Assembly: GCA_038327915.1 (NCBI GenBank) | Contig: JBBQLO010000032.1 | Coordinates: 1 to 7,996, forward strand | Origin: CAIXDB01 sp038327915 | Lineage (GTDB): Bacteria > Patescibacteriota > Minisyncoccia > Phycocordibacterales > DATDWN01 | DNA length: 7,996 bases | Direction: 5' to 3' | Shown: positions 1 through 6,913 of the stretch, piece after piece | Layout: the number at the start of each line of letters is the position of its first letter | How positions within the stretch are numbered: position 1 is the stretch's first letter | Made by a program: the position numbers and the translations under genes | The notes under the pieces: model-generated | Databases searched by the model: none | The model's input: the letters and a program-made list of their open reading frames with translations, nothing else | Told to the model about the DNA's origin: nothing

Positions 1-875
1 TTCAGTCAGGGGATATTTTTGTTGATGGAACTCTTGGTGGTGGGGGACATACTGAAGAAGTTCTCAAACGATTTGAAAATTTTGTTAGAATTGTGGCACT
101 GGATCTCGATAGTGAGGCAATAGAAAGATCGAGAATACGCTTATCACGCTATGGTACAGAGGCGAGTACAAACATCTCATATATTGAAGGTAGTTTCCGA
201 AATGTTGATGCATTGCTTCACTCTCACGGAGTGGATCACGCCGATAAAATTATTCTTGATATTGGACTGTCCTCAAACCAATTCGAGGATTCGGGTCGAG
301 GTTTTTCATTTCAAAAAAATGAGCCCCTCAACATGTCTTTCAAAAATGAAGTCACGAGAGATGACCTCACTGCAAAAGAAATTCTTAATACGTGGGATGA
401 AGAAAACATTCGTGCAATTCTTTCAGGCTATGGAGAAGAAAAATTTGCATACAAAATAGCAAAAGCAATCGTCGAGTCTCGACAGAAAAAATTAATCGAA
501 ATGACGGGTGAACTTGTAGAAATTATTAAATCTGCGACTCCGAGCTTTTACCACCACGGCAGAATTCACCCAGCTACGAGAACATTCCAAGCACTTCGAA
601 TTACTGTCAATGATGAAATCGAGGCATTAAAAGAAGGGGTGGATAAATGTTTTGGATATTTAGGAAATGGGGGACGCTTAGCGGTAATTTCATTCCACAG
701 TCTCGAAGACAGAGTGGTAAAACAATTTTTTAAAACAAAAGAAGAAGAAGGGTATGGAAGGCGTATAACAAAAAAACCTATTACCCCAAGTGAGAGTGAA
801 ATTACAGAAAACCCCCGCTCACGAAGTGCAAAACTAAGAATTATTGAAAAGCGAGGCGAGCAAAAAAAATTTTAA
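1..875 (+). CDS. rsmH: 16S rRNA (cytosine(1402)-N(4))-methyltransferase RsmH, 5' partial
   Basis: RsmH (formerly MraW) transfers a methyl group from S-adenosylmethionine to N4 of C1402 in the 16S rRNA decoding centre and acts in the cytoplasm. The open frame runs from position 3 with no start codon in the window, so the gene enters from the left. The first visible residues contain the SAM-binding signature DGTLGGGGHT (about positions 27-56), followed by VALDLD. Further family marks are DIGLSSNQFED, the RGFSF segment, FHHHGRIHPATRTFQALRI-like residues near 550-600, NGGRLAVISFHSLEDRVVK near 665-720, and a C-terminal NPRSRSAKLRIIEK. The family is usually about 300 aa; some 290 codons are present, so only roughly 20 N-terminal residues are missing. 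It opens the usual rsmH-ftsL-ftsI-mur order. It ends in KKF-TAA; the next gene starts 19 bases later, or overlaps it if an upstream TTG is used. Confidence 0.97.
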   Translation, partial: QSGDIFVDGTLGGGGHTEEVLKRFENFVRIVALDLDSEAIERSRIRLSRYGTEASTNISYIEGSFRNVDALLHSHGVDHADKIILDIGLSSNQFEDSGRGFSFQKNEPLNMSFKNEVTRDDLTAKEILNTWDEENIRAILSGYGEEKFAYKIAKAIVESRQKKLIEMTGELVEIIKSATPSFYHHGRIHPATRTFQALRITVNDEIEALKEGVDKCFGYLGNGGRLAVISFHSLEDRVVKQFFKTKEEEGYGRRITKKPITPSESEITENPRSRSAKLRIIEKRGEQKKF

Positions 876-894
876 TAAAAATTTATACACACGA

Positions 895-1206
895 ATGACA
901 GAAAAAATTTTACAACTAAACACAGAGAAAAATATTTTTTGGACACTATTAGCAATCCTCGTTGCGTCCGCGTTTTTTTATTCATATTCTATTAATGCTA
1001 CAATCCACAATATAGTTTCTCGTCAAAATTTCGAAGCGAAAGCCTCTCAACTTACCATAAGCCTCAGCGCAGAGGAATATCAATATATTGGAATACGTAA
1101 CAAAATAACTCTTTCATTTGCCCACTCACTGGGATTCAAAGACGTATCTACCAAGACTTTTATTTCAAACAATCCTCATACACTTGTTTCATATCTTTCG
1201 CACTGA
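895..1206 (+). CDS. FtsL-like small bitopic cell-division protein
   Basis: This is a short single-pass membrane protein of 103 aa from ATG 895. A charged cytoplasmic N-terminus (about residues 1-12) precedes a hydrophobic segment (about 13-32, FWTLLAILVASAFFYSYSI), then an external stretch of about 70 residues that could begin as a helix (residues about 36-60). FtsL proteins have this plan and bind FtsB and the FtsW-FtsI pair at the septum, but their sequences are too variable to name it from sequence alone. The call rests on topology, size and position between rsmH and ftsI. A TTG at 844 would add 17 residues and overlap rsmH by 32 bases. I prefer ATG 895 because it avoids that overlap and puts the hydrophobic segment close to the N-terminus. 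Neither start has a Shine-Dalgarno, as elsewhere in this cluster. The gene ends with TGA, which supports the standard genetic code. Confidence 0.7.
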   Translation: MTEKILQLNTEKNIFWTLLAILVASAFFYSYSINATIHNIVSRQNFEAKASQLTISLSAEEYQYIGIRNKITLSFAHSLGFKDVSTKTFISNNPHTLVSYLSH

Positions 1207-1220
1207 TAAAATGAGACACA

Positions 1221-2921
1221 ATGAAGGTACACTACTCATCACGCATTACGCTTATTTCCATTTGCATTTTTTTGTTTGCGATACTTCTTGTTGGTAAATT
1301 ATACTGGTTGCAGGTTGTCAATAACGATGTCTACATTCAAAAGGCTGACAGGCAATATCTTTCTACCAATGGCACCTTATACAGTCGTGGATCTATATTT
1401 TTTCGAGACAAAAGTGGCACCCTTGTTTCAGCTGCGACACTCCAGTCTGGCTTTACTGTCGCTATTAACCCAGAAATCCTCAAAAACCCAGAACAGGTGT
1501 ATAACTCGCTTTCGGGAATTATTTCTCTTGACCGTGTAGTTTTTTTTGCAAAAGCAAAAAAACAGAGTGATCCGTATGAAGAAATAGCAAAACGTGTTTC
1601 TACTGATGTAGGTAGTAAAATAAGTGCACTCAAGATCCCTGGACTTTCTGTGTATAAAGACAGATGGCGTTTTTACCCCGGAGAAAGCTCCGCGGCTCAA
1701 GTTGTAGGACTACTTGGTTTCAAAGGTAACGATTTTGCAGGTCGGTACGGATTGGAACGACAATATAATCCCACATTACAGCGAAGTGACAACACATATG
1801 TTAATTTCTTTGCCCAAATATTTTCTGATATTGGTAATGCGATTGCCACCACATCTATCGCCGAAGGAGATATTATTACAAGCATAGAACCGACAGTGGA
1901 GTCAGATTTGGAACAAGAATTAGCAACTACTACAAAAAAGTGGAATTCGGATTATAGTGGAGGAATTATTATGAATCCAACAACCGGCGAAATCTACGCC
2001 ATGGCGAATTTTCCTAGTTTTAATCCCAACAACACCGAAAAACAGAAAAATATTTCAGTTTTTTCCAATCCTCTAGTTGAGAATGTGTATGAAATGGGAT
2101 CGATTATAAAGCCACTTACACTCGCAGCGGGTATCGATACTGGGGTAGTTACAGCGAGCTCGACATACTATGATCCGGGTTATGTGATTGTTAATAATAA
2201 AAAAATATCAAATTTTGATGGTAAGTTTCGAGGAATTGTTGATATTCAAACAATGCTCGCACAGTCACTAAATGTCGGCGCTGCTCACATAGAATCTCTT
2301 GTCGGCAACAAACGCTTTGCGGATTACATGAAAAGTTTTGGACTCGGTAGTAAAGCTGATATTGACCTACCGAACGAAAGTCACAACCTACTCGACAACT
2401 TAAAAAGTCCGAGGGATATTGAATACGCCACAGCATCTTTTGGTCAGGGTATTGCTCTCACCCCTATTTCTACCATTCGTGCCCTCGCTTCTCTTGCAAA
2501 CGGAGGTGTACTCGTCACTCCTCATGTTGTTTCGAGAATTGTCTACAAAACAGGACTTTTTAAAGACACCCCTGTGGAAACTACGCCTTCTCTTATTAAA
2601 AAATCATCAGCGACCGAAGTCACGCGTATGATGGTATGGGATGTTGATCACGCTTTGTTTGGTGGGACAGTTAAACTGCCTCAGTATAGTGTTGCTGCAA
2701 AGACGGGTACGGCGCAAATTGCTGTGAATGGTAAATACAGCGAAAGCCAGATTTTACACTCATTTGTTGGTTTTTTTCCAGCCTACAATCCTAAATTTTT
2801 TATTTTTCTCTATACAGTAAACCCTAAAGGTGTGAAGTATAGTTCGGAGACACTAACAATGCCTTTTATTGATTTAACCAAATTTCTGATAAACTACTAT
2901 GAAGTCCCTCCAGACAGGTAG
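1221..2921 (+). CDS. ftsI: Class B penicillin-binding protein, peptidoglycan D,D-transpeptidase (FtsI/PBP3 type)
   Basis: This 566-aa inner-membrane enzyme cross-links peptidoglycan stem peptides on the outer face of the membrane, normally at the division septum with FtsW. A short N-terminus and one membrane anchor (about residues 9-31) are followed by the PBP dimerisation region, with the usual RGSIFFRDKSG segment (56-66) and YGLERQYN (176-183). The transpeptidase domain starts near residue 245 and carries all three active-site motifs: SIIK with nucleophile Ser294 and Lys297, SLN at 349-351, and KTGT at 494-497. The conserved ASFGQG segment is at 405-410. There is no C-terminal PASTA domain, so it is closer to FtsI than to SpoVD/PBP2x forms with PASTA. 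Length is typical. It starts 14 bases after the FtsL-like gene and ends 17 bases before murF, consistent with one transcript. No clear ribosome-binding site precedes ATG 1221. Confidence 0.95.
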   Translation: MKVHYSSRITLISICIFLFAILLVGKLYWLQVVNNDVYIQKADRQYLSTNGTLYSRGSIFFRDKSGTLVSAATLQSGFTVAINPEILKNPEQVYNSLSGIISLDRVVFFAKAKKQSDPYEEIAKRVSTDVGSKISALKIPGLSVYKDRWRFYPGESSAAQVVGLLGFKGNDFAGRYGLERQYNPTLQRSDNTYVNFFAQIFSDIGNAIATTSIAEGDIITSIEPTVESDLEQELATTTKKWNSDYSGGIIMNPTTGEIYAMANFPSFNPNNTEKQKNISVFSNPLVENVYEMGSIIKPLTLAAGIDTGVVTASSTYYDPGYVIVNNKKISNFDGKFRGIVDIQTMLAQSLNVGAAHIESLVGNKRFADYMKSFGLGSKADIDLPNESHNLLDNLKSPRDIEYATASFGQGIALTPISTIRALASLANGGVLVTPHVVSRIVYKTGLFKDTPVETTPSLIKKSSATEVTRMMVWDVDHALFGGTVKLPQYSVAAKTGTAQIAVNGKYSESQILHSFVGFFPAYNPKFFIFLYTVNPKGVKYSSETLTMPFIDLTKFLINYYEVPPDR

Positions 2922-2938
2922 ACGATAAATATAAATAT

Positions 2939-4315
2939 ATGACTTTCCTAAAACAATGTATCAAACATATATTTCAATATGAATCCAAGCTGATACTTCG
3001 TAAATACAAACCAAAGATTATTGTTGTGGCAGGAAGTGTCGGAAAAACACTCACACGGGATGCTATTTACTCAGTATTGTCGAAGAAATTTTTTATTCGT
3101 AAAAGTGACAGAAGCATTGCTTCAAATTTGAGTGTTCTTCTCGCTATTATAGGTCGACCCATGTCCGGAGTACCCACTCTTCCAAAAGGAATAAAGTGGA
3201 AAGAGGCAAAGGTTACTCTAGAGCTTGTGAGCTGGTGTGTTCTCACGGCTTTTTTTGCATTGAGGTGCTTGCTTTTCAAAGTTATCTATCCTGAGTATCT
3301 TGTACTTGAAGCAGACTTAGACAAGCCGGGGGATTTACGTAAACTGGCACAATGGCTCTCACCAGATATATTGGTACTTACATCTATCGGCGCGATACCT
3401 TCCCACATTGAGTTTTTTTCCACTATCGACCATTATTTTGCTGAAGTTAAAAACCTTATTAGCTCTGTGAAGCGGGAAGGTTCTATCGTGTACAATGCGG
3501 ATAGCGACAACACTGCTCATCTTGCCAATAGCGCTCTGGCCTTTACAGTGCCATGTGGTATGGCTGGAGACTGCATTGTGAGAGGAACACCCTTCGAGAT
3601 TTTATACAGCGCCGAAAGTACAGGCAAAACTCCGACAGGAATGGCTTTCAAAGTTTCCTCTGACAACATTGAATCTGATATTGTGCTCTTTGGTTCAATA
3701 GGTGTTCATAACGAGTATGCATGTTTACTCGCTCTCGGCGTAGCTCGCGATCTCAAACTAAACACAAAAGATGCAATAAACGCTTTACGCCAATTTAAGC
3801 CGATTATTGGAAGGATGAATATTGTAGCTGGCATTAAAGACTCTATTATTATCGATGATTCTTACAATTCTTCTCCAATATCATGCGAGCAGTCGATTGA
3901 AATACTTTCTCGTCTCTCATGTAGTGGTAAAAAAATTGCGGTGATAGGAGATATGCTTGAGCTTGGAAGGTATTCCACCGAGGAGCACAAAAAAATTGCA
4001 CATCTTCTCGCTCATGTTTCGTCTGTATGTATTTGTGTGGGTATTCGGTCGCGAATTATTGCTGAAGAAATGCAGTCACTTGGTCTCCCAAACAATCTTT
4101 TTGGTGGACTTGCCGAGACTGCTATTTTTTCAGTAGATACTGCTTTTGAAGCGGGTAATATTCTTCAGCCTCTCCTCTCGCCAGGAGACATTGTGCTTAT
4201 AAAAGGATCTCAAAGTATGAGAATGGAACGTGTGGTTCTCGAAGTAATGCGCCATCCAGAAAACTCTTCAAAATTACTGGTGCGACAGGATCCAGAGTGG
4301 TTAACTAGGGAATAA
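2939..4315 (+). CDS. murF: Mur ligase family protein, MurF-type (UDP-MurNAc-tripeptide--D-Ala-D-Ala ligase)
   Basis: MurF adds D-Ala-D-Ala to UDP-MurNAc-tripeptide using ATP, the last cytoplasmic step of the peptidoglycan precursor. The 458-aa protein has the Mur ligase P-loop GSVGKT at 32-37, the middle-domain segment around PGDLRKLAQWLSPDILVLTSIG with His156 before EFF, the IIDDSYNSSP segment (303-313) typical of MurF, GDMLELG (337-343) and a late IKGSQSMRME stretch (421-430). Two points differ from textbook MurF. The residue after GKT is Leu rather than Thr. A hydrophobic segment (about 96-118) leads into YPEYLVLEAD, a layout I associate with Patescibacteria MurF-like proteins. The N-terminal substrate domain is almost absent, since the P-loop starts at residue 32. 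A related Mur ligase activity cannot be excluded, but the motifs and the position after ftsI favour MurF. Confidence 0.88.
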   Translation: MTFLKQCIKHIFQYESKLILRKYKPKIIVVAGSVGKTLTRDAIYSVLSKKFFIRKSDRSIASNLSVLLAIIGRPMSGVPTLPKGIKWKEAKVTLELVSWCVLTAFFALRCLLFKVIYPEYLVLEADLDKPGDLRKLAQWLSPDILVLTSIGAIPSHIEFFSTIDHYFAEVKNLISSVKREGSIVYNADSDNTAHLANSALAFTVPCGMAGDCIVRGTPFEILYSAESTGKTPTGMAFKVSSDNIESDIVLFGSIGVHNEYACLLALGVARDLKLNTKDAINALRQFKPIIGRMNIVAGIKDSIIIDDSYNSSPISCEQSIEILSRLSCSGKKIAVIGDMLELGRYSTEEHKKIAHLLAHVSSVCICVGIRSRIIAEEMQSLGLPNNLFGGLAETAIFSVDTAFEAGNILQPLLSPGDIVLIKGSQSMRMERVVLEVMRHPENSSKLLVRQDPEWLTRE

Positions 4316-4327
4316 TAATAAATAATG

Positions 4328-4347
4328 TGGTATACTTTTGTTATAAT
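4328..4347 (+). promoter_or_regulatory. Two overlapping extended -10 promoter-like elements
   Basis: Within 20 bases there are two matches to an extended -10 box: TG-G-TATACT (4328-4336) and TG-T-TATAAT (4339-4347, a perfect consensus). The first would place the transcription start at about 4343, giving an almost leaderless message for ATG 4346. The second would start transcription downstream of that ATG. No good -35 box is seen at 17-base spacing, which extended -10 sites do not need. The DNA is AT-rich, so one match could be chance. Confidence 0.5.
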
Positions 4348-4882
4348 GAAAAATAAAAACATTACTTTGATTATAGGAATCGCCTTACCCATCCTCTTTA
4401 TTACAATAATTTCAATAGTAATTTTTACCCCTAACTTATTTATAAAACCTCAATACAATTTTTTATATTCAATCGAAGACAGTTATTACAGTTACAATCA
4501 ACAATATTTAAATTCATACAGCATACAAAACGGGCACTTAGTGTCGACAGCTCTTCCAGTGTATTCTAATACTAAGATTGTATACAAAGGCGACAACCCC
4601 CCTTTATTTTTATATGACGTAAAAAATAATTCAACACATCAAATTAATTTCGTTGATACAAAAAACCTTAGCATTGAAGCTGGCCCATCGTCACCAGATG
4701 GATACATAGTAAAATACCAATACAGCAATGATGGCATTTTTGGGTTGTTGGGATCAAACAACAACCAAAATGGACATGTCATAGCCAAAGGTAATGGATC
4801 AAAAAAACTAGACGGACTAGATTCCGGAAATTATGGATATTCTTATAATGAGAACTTTAAATTTATTGGTTGGATAAAATAA
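4346..4882 (+). CDS. Membrane-anchored protein with one TM helix and an external domain, unknown function
   Basis: From ATG 4346 the product is 178 aa: a lysine-rich start (MKNKN), one strong hydrophobic helix (about residues 6-28, with LIIGIALPILFITIISIVIF), then about 150 residues rich in Tyr, Asn and Ser that are predicted to lie outside the cell. It ends FIGWIK. An in-frame ATG at 4325 would add seven residues but lies inside the promoter-like region, so 4346 is preferred. I have seen similar proteins with YSYNQ and SSPDGY segments in Parcubacteria-type genomes, but I know no assigned function. There are no catalytic motifs and no cysteines. The next gene begins five bases after the stop, so the two are probably translated from one message and may work together at the membrane. 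The gene is only 30 bases after murF, so read-through from the division cluster is also possible. Confidence 0.8.
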   Translation: MKNKNITLIIGIALPILFITIISIVIFTPNLFIKPQYNFLYSIEDSYYSYNQQYLNSYSIQNGHLVSTALPVYSNTKIVYKGDNPPLFLYDVKNNSTHQINFVDTKNLSIEAGPSSPDGYIVKYQYSNDGIFGLLGSNNNQNGHVIAKGNGSKKLDGLDSGNYGYSYNENFKFIGWIK

Positions 4883-4887
4883 AATTT

Positions 4888-5874
4888 ATGGACAAACAAC
4901 AAACCATTGCTTTTATTGAGGATCAGTTAGCAGCTGGTAAAATCTCAAAAGAAGACATATTTTCTATAGCAAGTCGTGGGGCTCCTGTAAGTCGTAGCGT
5001 GATGCCAACCTCCTCATCAAAAAATCTTATTAGTACTTTTTACGGTATTGGTGCAATTATCGCGCTTATTGGTATTGTAATTCTTATTGAGCAAAATTGG
5101 ACTCAAATTGGTTTTGGTGGACGAATACTAGTCACACTAGGAATTTCTTTAACTACGTACGTAGCTGGCTTCCTTTTCAACAAAGATCATCAAAGAATAA
5201 TTTCCCAAATTATGTTTACGATTTCGTCTGCACTTGCTCCTCTGGGAGTGTATGTTCTTTTAAATGAAGCAAATATTGATTTCGTTTGGCCATATCAATT
5301 CTACACAGCCTGTATTTTGTTTATTCTTTTTGGATATGCTCTTTGGGCAACTAAAAAAAATATTCTATTTTTACTAACCATTGGATTTGCTTCATGGATA
5401 TATTATTCGTTGATATTAAAAATATTTGGCTCTAACTATAATTCTGACCTACTCAAATATGCAAGCATACTTCTTGGGCTCTCTTATATTTTAATTGCGC
5501 GTGGTTATCAGTCAATTTCAACAACCATTGACTCCTCTAATGAAAAAGAAAAGAAAGCTGTACGTAATGTCCTCTATGGATTTGGTGCACTAGGTGTGCT
5601 GGGTGCAGGTATTTTTGTTGGAGGATTTTTTGATTTAATATTTATTGCTTTCATTTTTGGTGCTTTTTACGGCAGTGTTTACTTGAAAAGTCAGTCTATG
5701 CTCGTTTTTGGTGCATTATTTCTAATGGCCCACATAGTTAAACTTACATCAAAATATTTTGTTGATTCTATTGGGTGGCCAATTGCTTTAATCGTTATAG
5801 GCTTTCTCATGATTGGTATAGGATATATGACCTATGAACTAAATAAGAAATATATTTCAAATAAACTTGCCTAG
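4888..5874 (+). CDS. Polytopic membrane protein, DUF2157-like
   Basis: From ATG 4888 the product is 328 aa. The first 40 residues are soluble and contain an ID-x-LAAGKIS-like helix pair (FIEDQLAAGKISKEDI) typical of the start of DUF2157 proteins. The rest is a run of about nine hydrophobic segments, the first being YGIGAIIALIGIVILI followed by EQNW and GGRILVTLG, another DUF2157-like feature. A loop rich in Glu and Lys (SSNEKEKKAVRN) sits near residues 214-227 between membrane segments. It ends with NKKYISNKLA. An in-frame ATG at 4870 would overlap the previous gene by 13 bases; 4888 lies just past that stop. Function is unknown for the family; a transport, sensing or envelope role would be speculation. 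It is the last gene of the + strand run before a terminator-rich gap. Confidence 0.75.
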   Translation: MDKQQTIAFIEDQLAAGKISKEDIFSIASRGAPVSRSVMPTSSSKNLISTFYGIGAIIALIGIVILIEQNWTQIGFGGRILVTLGISLTTYVAGFLFNKDHQRIISQIMFTISSALAPLGVYVLLNEANIDFVWPYQFYTACILFILFGYALWATKKNILFLLTIGFASWIYYSLILKIFGSNYNSDLLKYASILLGLSYILIARGYQSISTTIDSSNEKEKKAVRNVLYGFGALGVLGAGIFVGGFFDLIFIAFIFGAFYGSVYLKSQSMLVFGALFLMAHIVKLTSKYFVDSIGWPIALIVIGFLMIGIGYMTYELNKKYISNKLA

Positions 5875-5918
5875 AACTTATATCATACGTTGAACTAGTA
5901 CATTTGAAATAAAGAAAA

Positions 5919-5940
5919 AGCTCGATCAGAAAGTCGAGCT
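5919..5940 (-). terminator. Rho-independent terminator, minus strand (second of two)
   Basis: A 7-bp perfect stem (AGCTCGA 5919-5925 with TCGAGCT 5934-5940) closes an 8-base loop. Read on the minus strand, the stem is followed by TTTTTCTTT, the U-rich tail of an intrinsic terminator. On the + strand the downstream bases are ACTTGTCC, so it is a poor terminator for the DUF2157-like gene that ends 44 bases to the left, although the hairpin alone could protect that mRNA end. It probably backs up the stronger terminator at 6036-6057 and keeps minus-strand transcripts out of the upstream operon. Confidence 0.65.
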
Positions 5941-6035
5941 ACTTGTCCACACGATCAGGTTTAATTAAAACGAGTCAGATGTGAGAACCTTCGATATTAT
6001 TTTGTCTAAGTAAAGACCGTCTTGGTTAAAAAAAA
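5941..6035. other. Intergenic stretch between two minus-strand terminators
   Basis: This stretch holds no ORF of note on either strand and no tRNA fold. GACCGT at 6015-6020 can pair with ACGGTC at 6035-6040, which would compete with the stem of the terminator at 6036-6057. A separate small minus-strand transcript ending at 5919 is possible but nothing in the sequence shows it. Confidence 0.4.
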
Positions 6036-6057
6036 CGGTCGTGTTTTCTCACGACCG
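6036..6057 (-). terminator. Strong Rho-independent terminator of the small minus-strand gene
   Basis: An 8-bp perfect GC-rich stem (CGGTCGTG 6036-6043 with CACGACCG 6050-6057) closes a 6-base loop. On the minus strand it is followed directly by a run of eight T (after an extra A-T-type extension), the classic intrinsic terminator. It begins about 10 bases after the stop codon of the minus-strand ORF at 6068-6295, which is strong support that this ORF is a real gene. Confidence 0.85.
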
Positions 6058-6067
6058 CCTCTAGGAT

Positions 6068-6295
6068 TTACCGAGCTCGAGCCATAGTTTGCAACTGAGC
6101 TAAAGCGTACAAAAGAACAAGTTGCTGAGTCATGTTGTCAACATTATGACAACGGAATCGGTAACCACCAATACCATGACTTATCTCCGGATGGATTCCG
6201 CACGCATCCCCGGGACAATCAATGATAATGCGAGTTTTTTCTCGAACATAGGCACTGAAGGAGTGCGTATAAAAATCCCGTATTATTCCATCCAT
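6068..6295 (-). CDS. Small Cys/His-rich protein, unknown function
   Basis: This 75-aa protein is read from ATG at 6295 to TAA at 6068. I do not recognise it. Three things support it as a gene: a perfect terminator just beyond its stop, an open frame with ordinary codon use, and a protein-like layout. Residues 1-26 are mixed and charged. The middle holds Cys27, Cys32, His35, His40, Cys49 and His50 (C-x4-C-x2-H-x4-H-x8-CH), which could bind a metal. Residues 51-75 (NVDNMTQQLVLLYALAQLQ) look like an amphipathic helix suited to self-association. There is no signal peptide or TM helix, so it is probably cytoplasmic. The Shine-Dalgarno is weak (GGGAAAAG directly before ATG), and an in-frame TAA upstream rules out a longer start. 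It is divergent from the 2-TM gene at 6356. The opposite-strand ORF at 6122-6319 is judged a shadow. Confidence 0.65.
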   Translation of the reverse strand: MDGIIRDFYTHSFSAYVREKTRIIIDCPGDACGIHPEISHGIGGYRFRCHNVDNMTQQLVLLYALAQLQTMARAR

Positions 6296-6303
6296 CTTTT
6301 CCC

Positions 6304-6335
6304 AAGCAGTTCTTTATAGAAGGACTGCTTTTTTT
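6304..6335 (+). terminator. Rho-independent terminator hairpin, + strand
   Basis: An 11-bp stem with one G-U pair (6304-6314 with 6320-6330) closes the 5-base loop TATAG and is followed by a T tract through 6335. It is a good + strand terminator, yet no convincing + strand gene precedes it and the next + gene begins only about 20 bases further on. It could stop antisense transcription across the small gene, insulate the next gene from upstream read-through, or act as an attenuator for that gene. In the minus direction the same hairpin would lie in the leader of the small gene. Confidence 0.75.
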
Positions 6336-6337
6336 AT

Positions 6338-6343
6338 AGAGGA
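6338..6343 (+). promoter_or_regulatory. Ribosome binding site AGAGGA of the 2-TM gene
   Basis: AGAGGA lies 9 bases before a TTG at 6353 and 12 bases before the adjoining in-frame ATG at 6356. The spacing slightly favours TTG while codon preference favours ATG; the two starts differ by one residue. It is one of only two clear Shine-Dalgarno sequences in the window and lies right after the terminator T tract. Confidence 0.5.
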
Positions 6344-6355
6344 CAAGCTTTATTG

Positions 6356-6913
6356 ATGCGCCACTCTGAAAAAGACGACAGCACTCCGATAATTATAACA
6401 ACTCCCGCTCAAAGCTACGAAGTGCAGACTCATTCGCATGATATCCAGATTGACGAGATAGGGACTCCTTCACAGCTTCATATCCAGAGCAAACCCACTG
6501 AAATAGAAAGTCATCGCACAGAACGAAAACGACAGGCACTATCTGGCTTTAATATTGTACTAGTGTTCGCCTGGGTCGGTCTCGCAGTGATAGTATCGAG
6601 CGCTGTTGCGGTCTTAGTAAATATGTTTATTGCAGATCCGTCGGTATTGTCTTTACTAAGTGGTGCAAGCGTAGCAGTGGTAGGCCTTATCACAAACGGG
6701 TTTGCACTGATAGCCTTTCGCATCTCTGAACGATCAAATAATTGTTTTGATGAGGTTGGCAGAACGTTGACCGTGAATGAAGCAGTTACAACGGCCACAG
6801 AAATACTCTCTAAAATATCAAACAGTGAGAAGCGAGACGACGCCCTTAGAGATATCGCCACAGCTCTCTTGCAGCAGGCTACTGGAGTACCCGACAAGAC
6901 AAAACTCCTCTGA
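6356..6913 (+). CDS. Two-TM membrane protein resembling TRADD-N-associated 2-TM domain proteins
   Basis: The product is 185 aa from ATG 6356 (186 from TTG 6353). Residues about 1-60 are polar, Thr/Ser/His-rich and probably disordered. An R-x-ERKRQA segment leads into TM1 (about 66-92, starting FNIVLVFAWVGLAVIV), a short loop with ADPSVLSLLSG, and TM2 (about 103-122). After TM2 comes ERSNNCFDEVGRTLT, then an acidic helix pair that ends RDDALRDIATALLQQ. This order, with N at the start of TM1, a Gly-rich TM2, an ER/AN-x-x-x-D motif and a terminal RD-x-x-x-x-I-x-x-LL helix, reminds me of the cyanobacterial TRADD-N-associated 2-TM domain (described by Aravind and colleagues in predicted biological conflict systems). 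That match is from memory and not verified. Both termini would be cytoplasmic. No effector or NTPase gene is adjacent, so a conflict role here is only a hint. Confidence 0.6.
   Translation: MRHSEKDDSTPIIITTPAQSYEVQTHSHDIQIDEIGTPSQLHIQSKPTEIESHRTERKRQALSGFNIVLVFAWVGLAVIVSSAVAVLVNMFIADPSVLSLLSGASVAVVGLITNGFALIAFRISERSNNCFDEVGRTLTVNEAVTTATEILSKISNSEKRDDALRDIATALLQQATGVPDKTKLL

Noticed and set aside
844..894. TTG 844 as start of the FtsL-like protein
   Set aside because: It overlaps rsmH by 32 bases, has no Shine-Dalgarno and adds only a Lys/Asn-rich tail; ATG 895 is simpler.
1337..1633. Minus-strand ORFs inside ftsI (also 1428-1700, 1697-1885, 2191-2436)
   Set aside because: They lie antisense to a gene with full catalytic motifs, have no promoter or Shine-Dalgarno support and show odd composition.
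5875..6067. tRNA, small RNA or CRISPR in the terminator-rich gap
   Set aside because: No cloverleaf, no repeat-spacer pattern and no conserved RNA motif was found; only the two terminators are supported.
6122..6319. A 65-codon + strand ORF opposite the small minus-strand gene
   Set aside because: It starts at TTG with no Shine-Dalgarno, its stop falls inside the terminator hairpin, and the minus-strand ORF has a far better gene-terminator arrangement.
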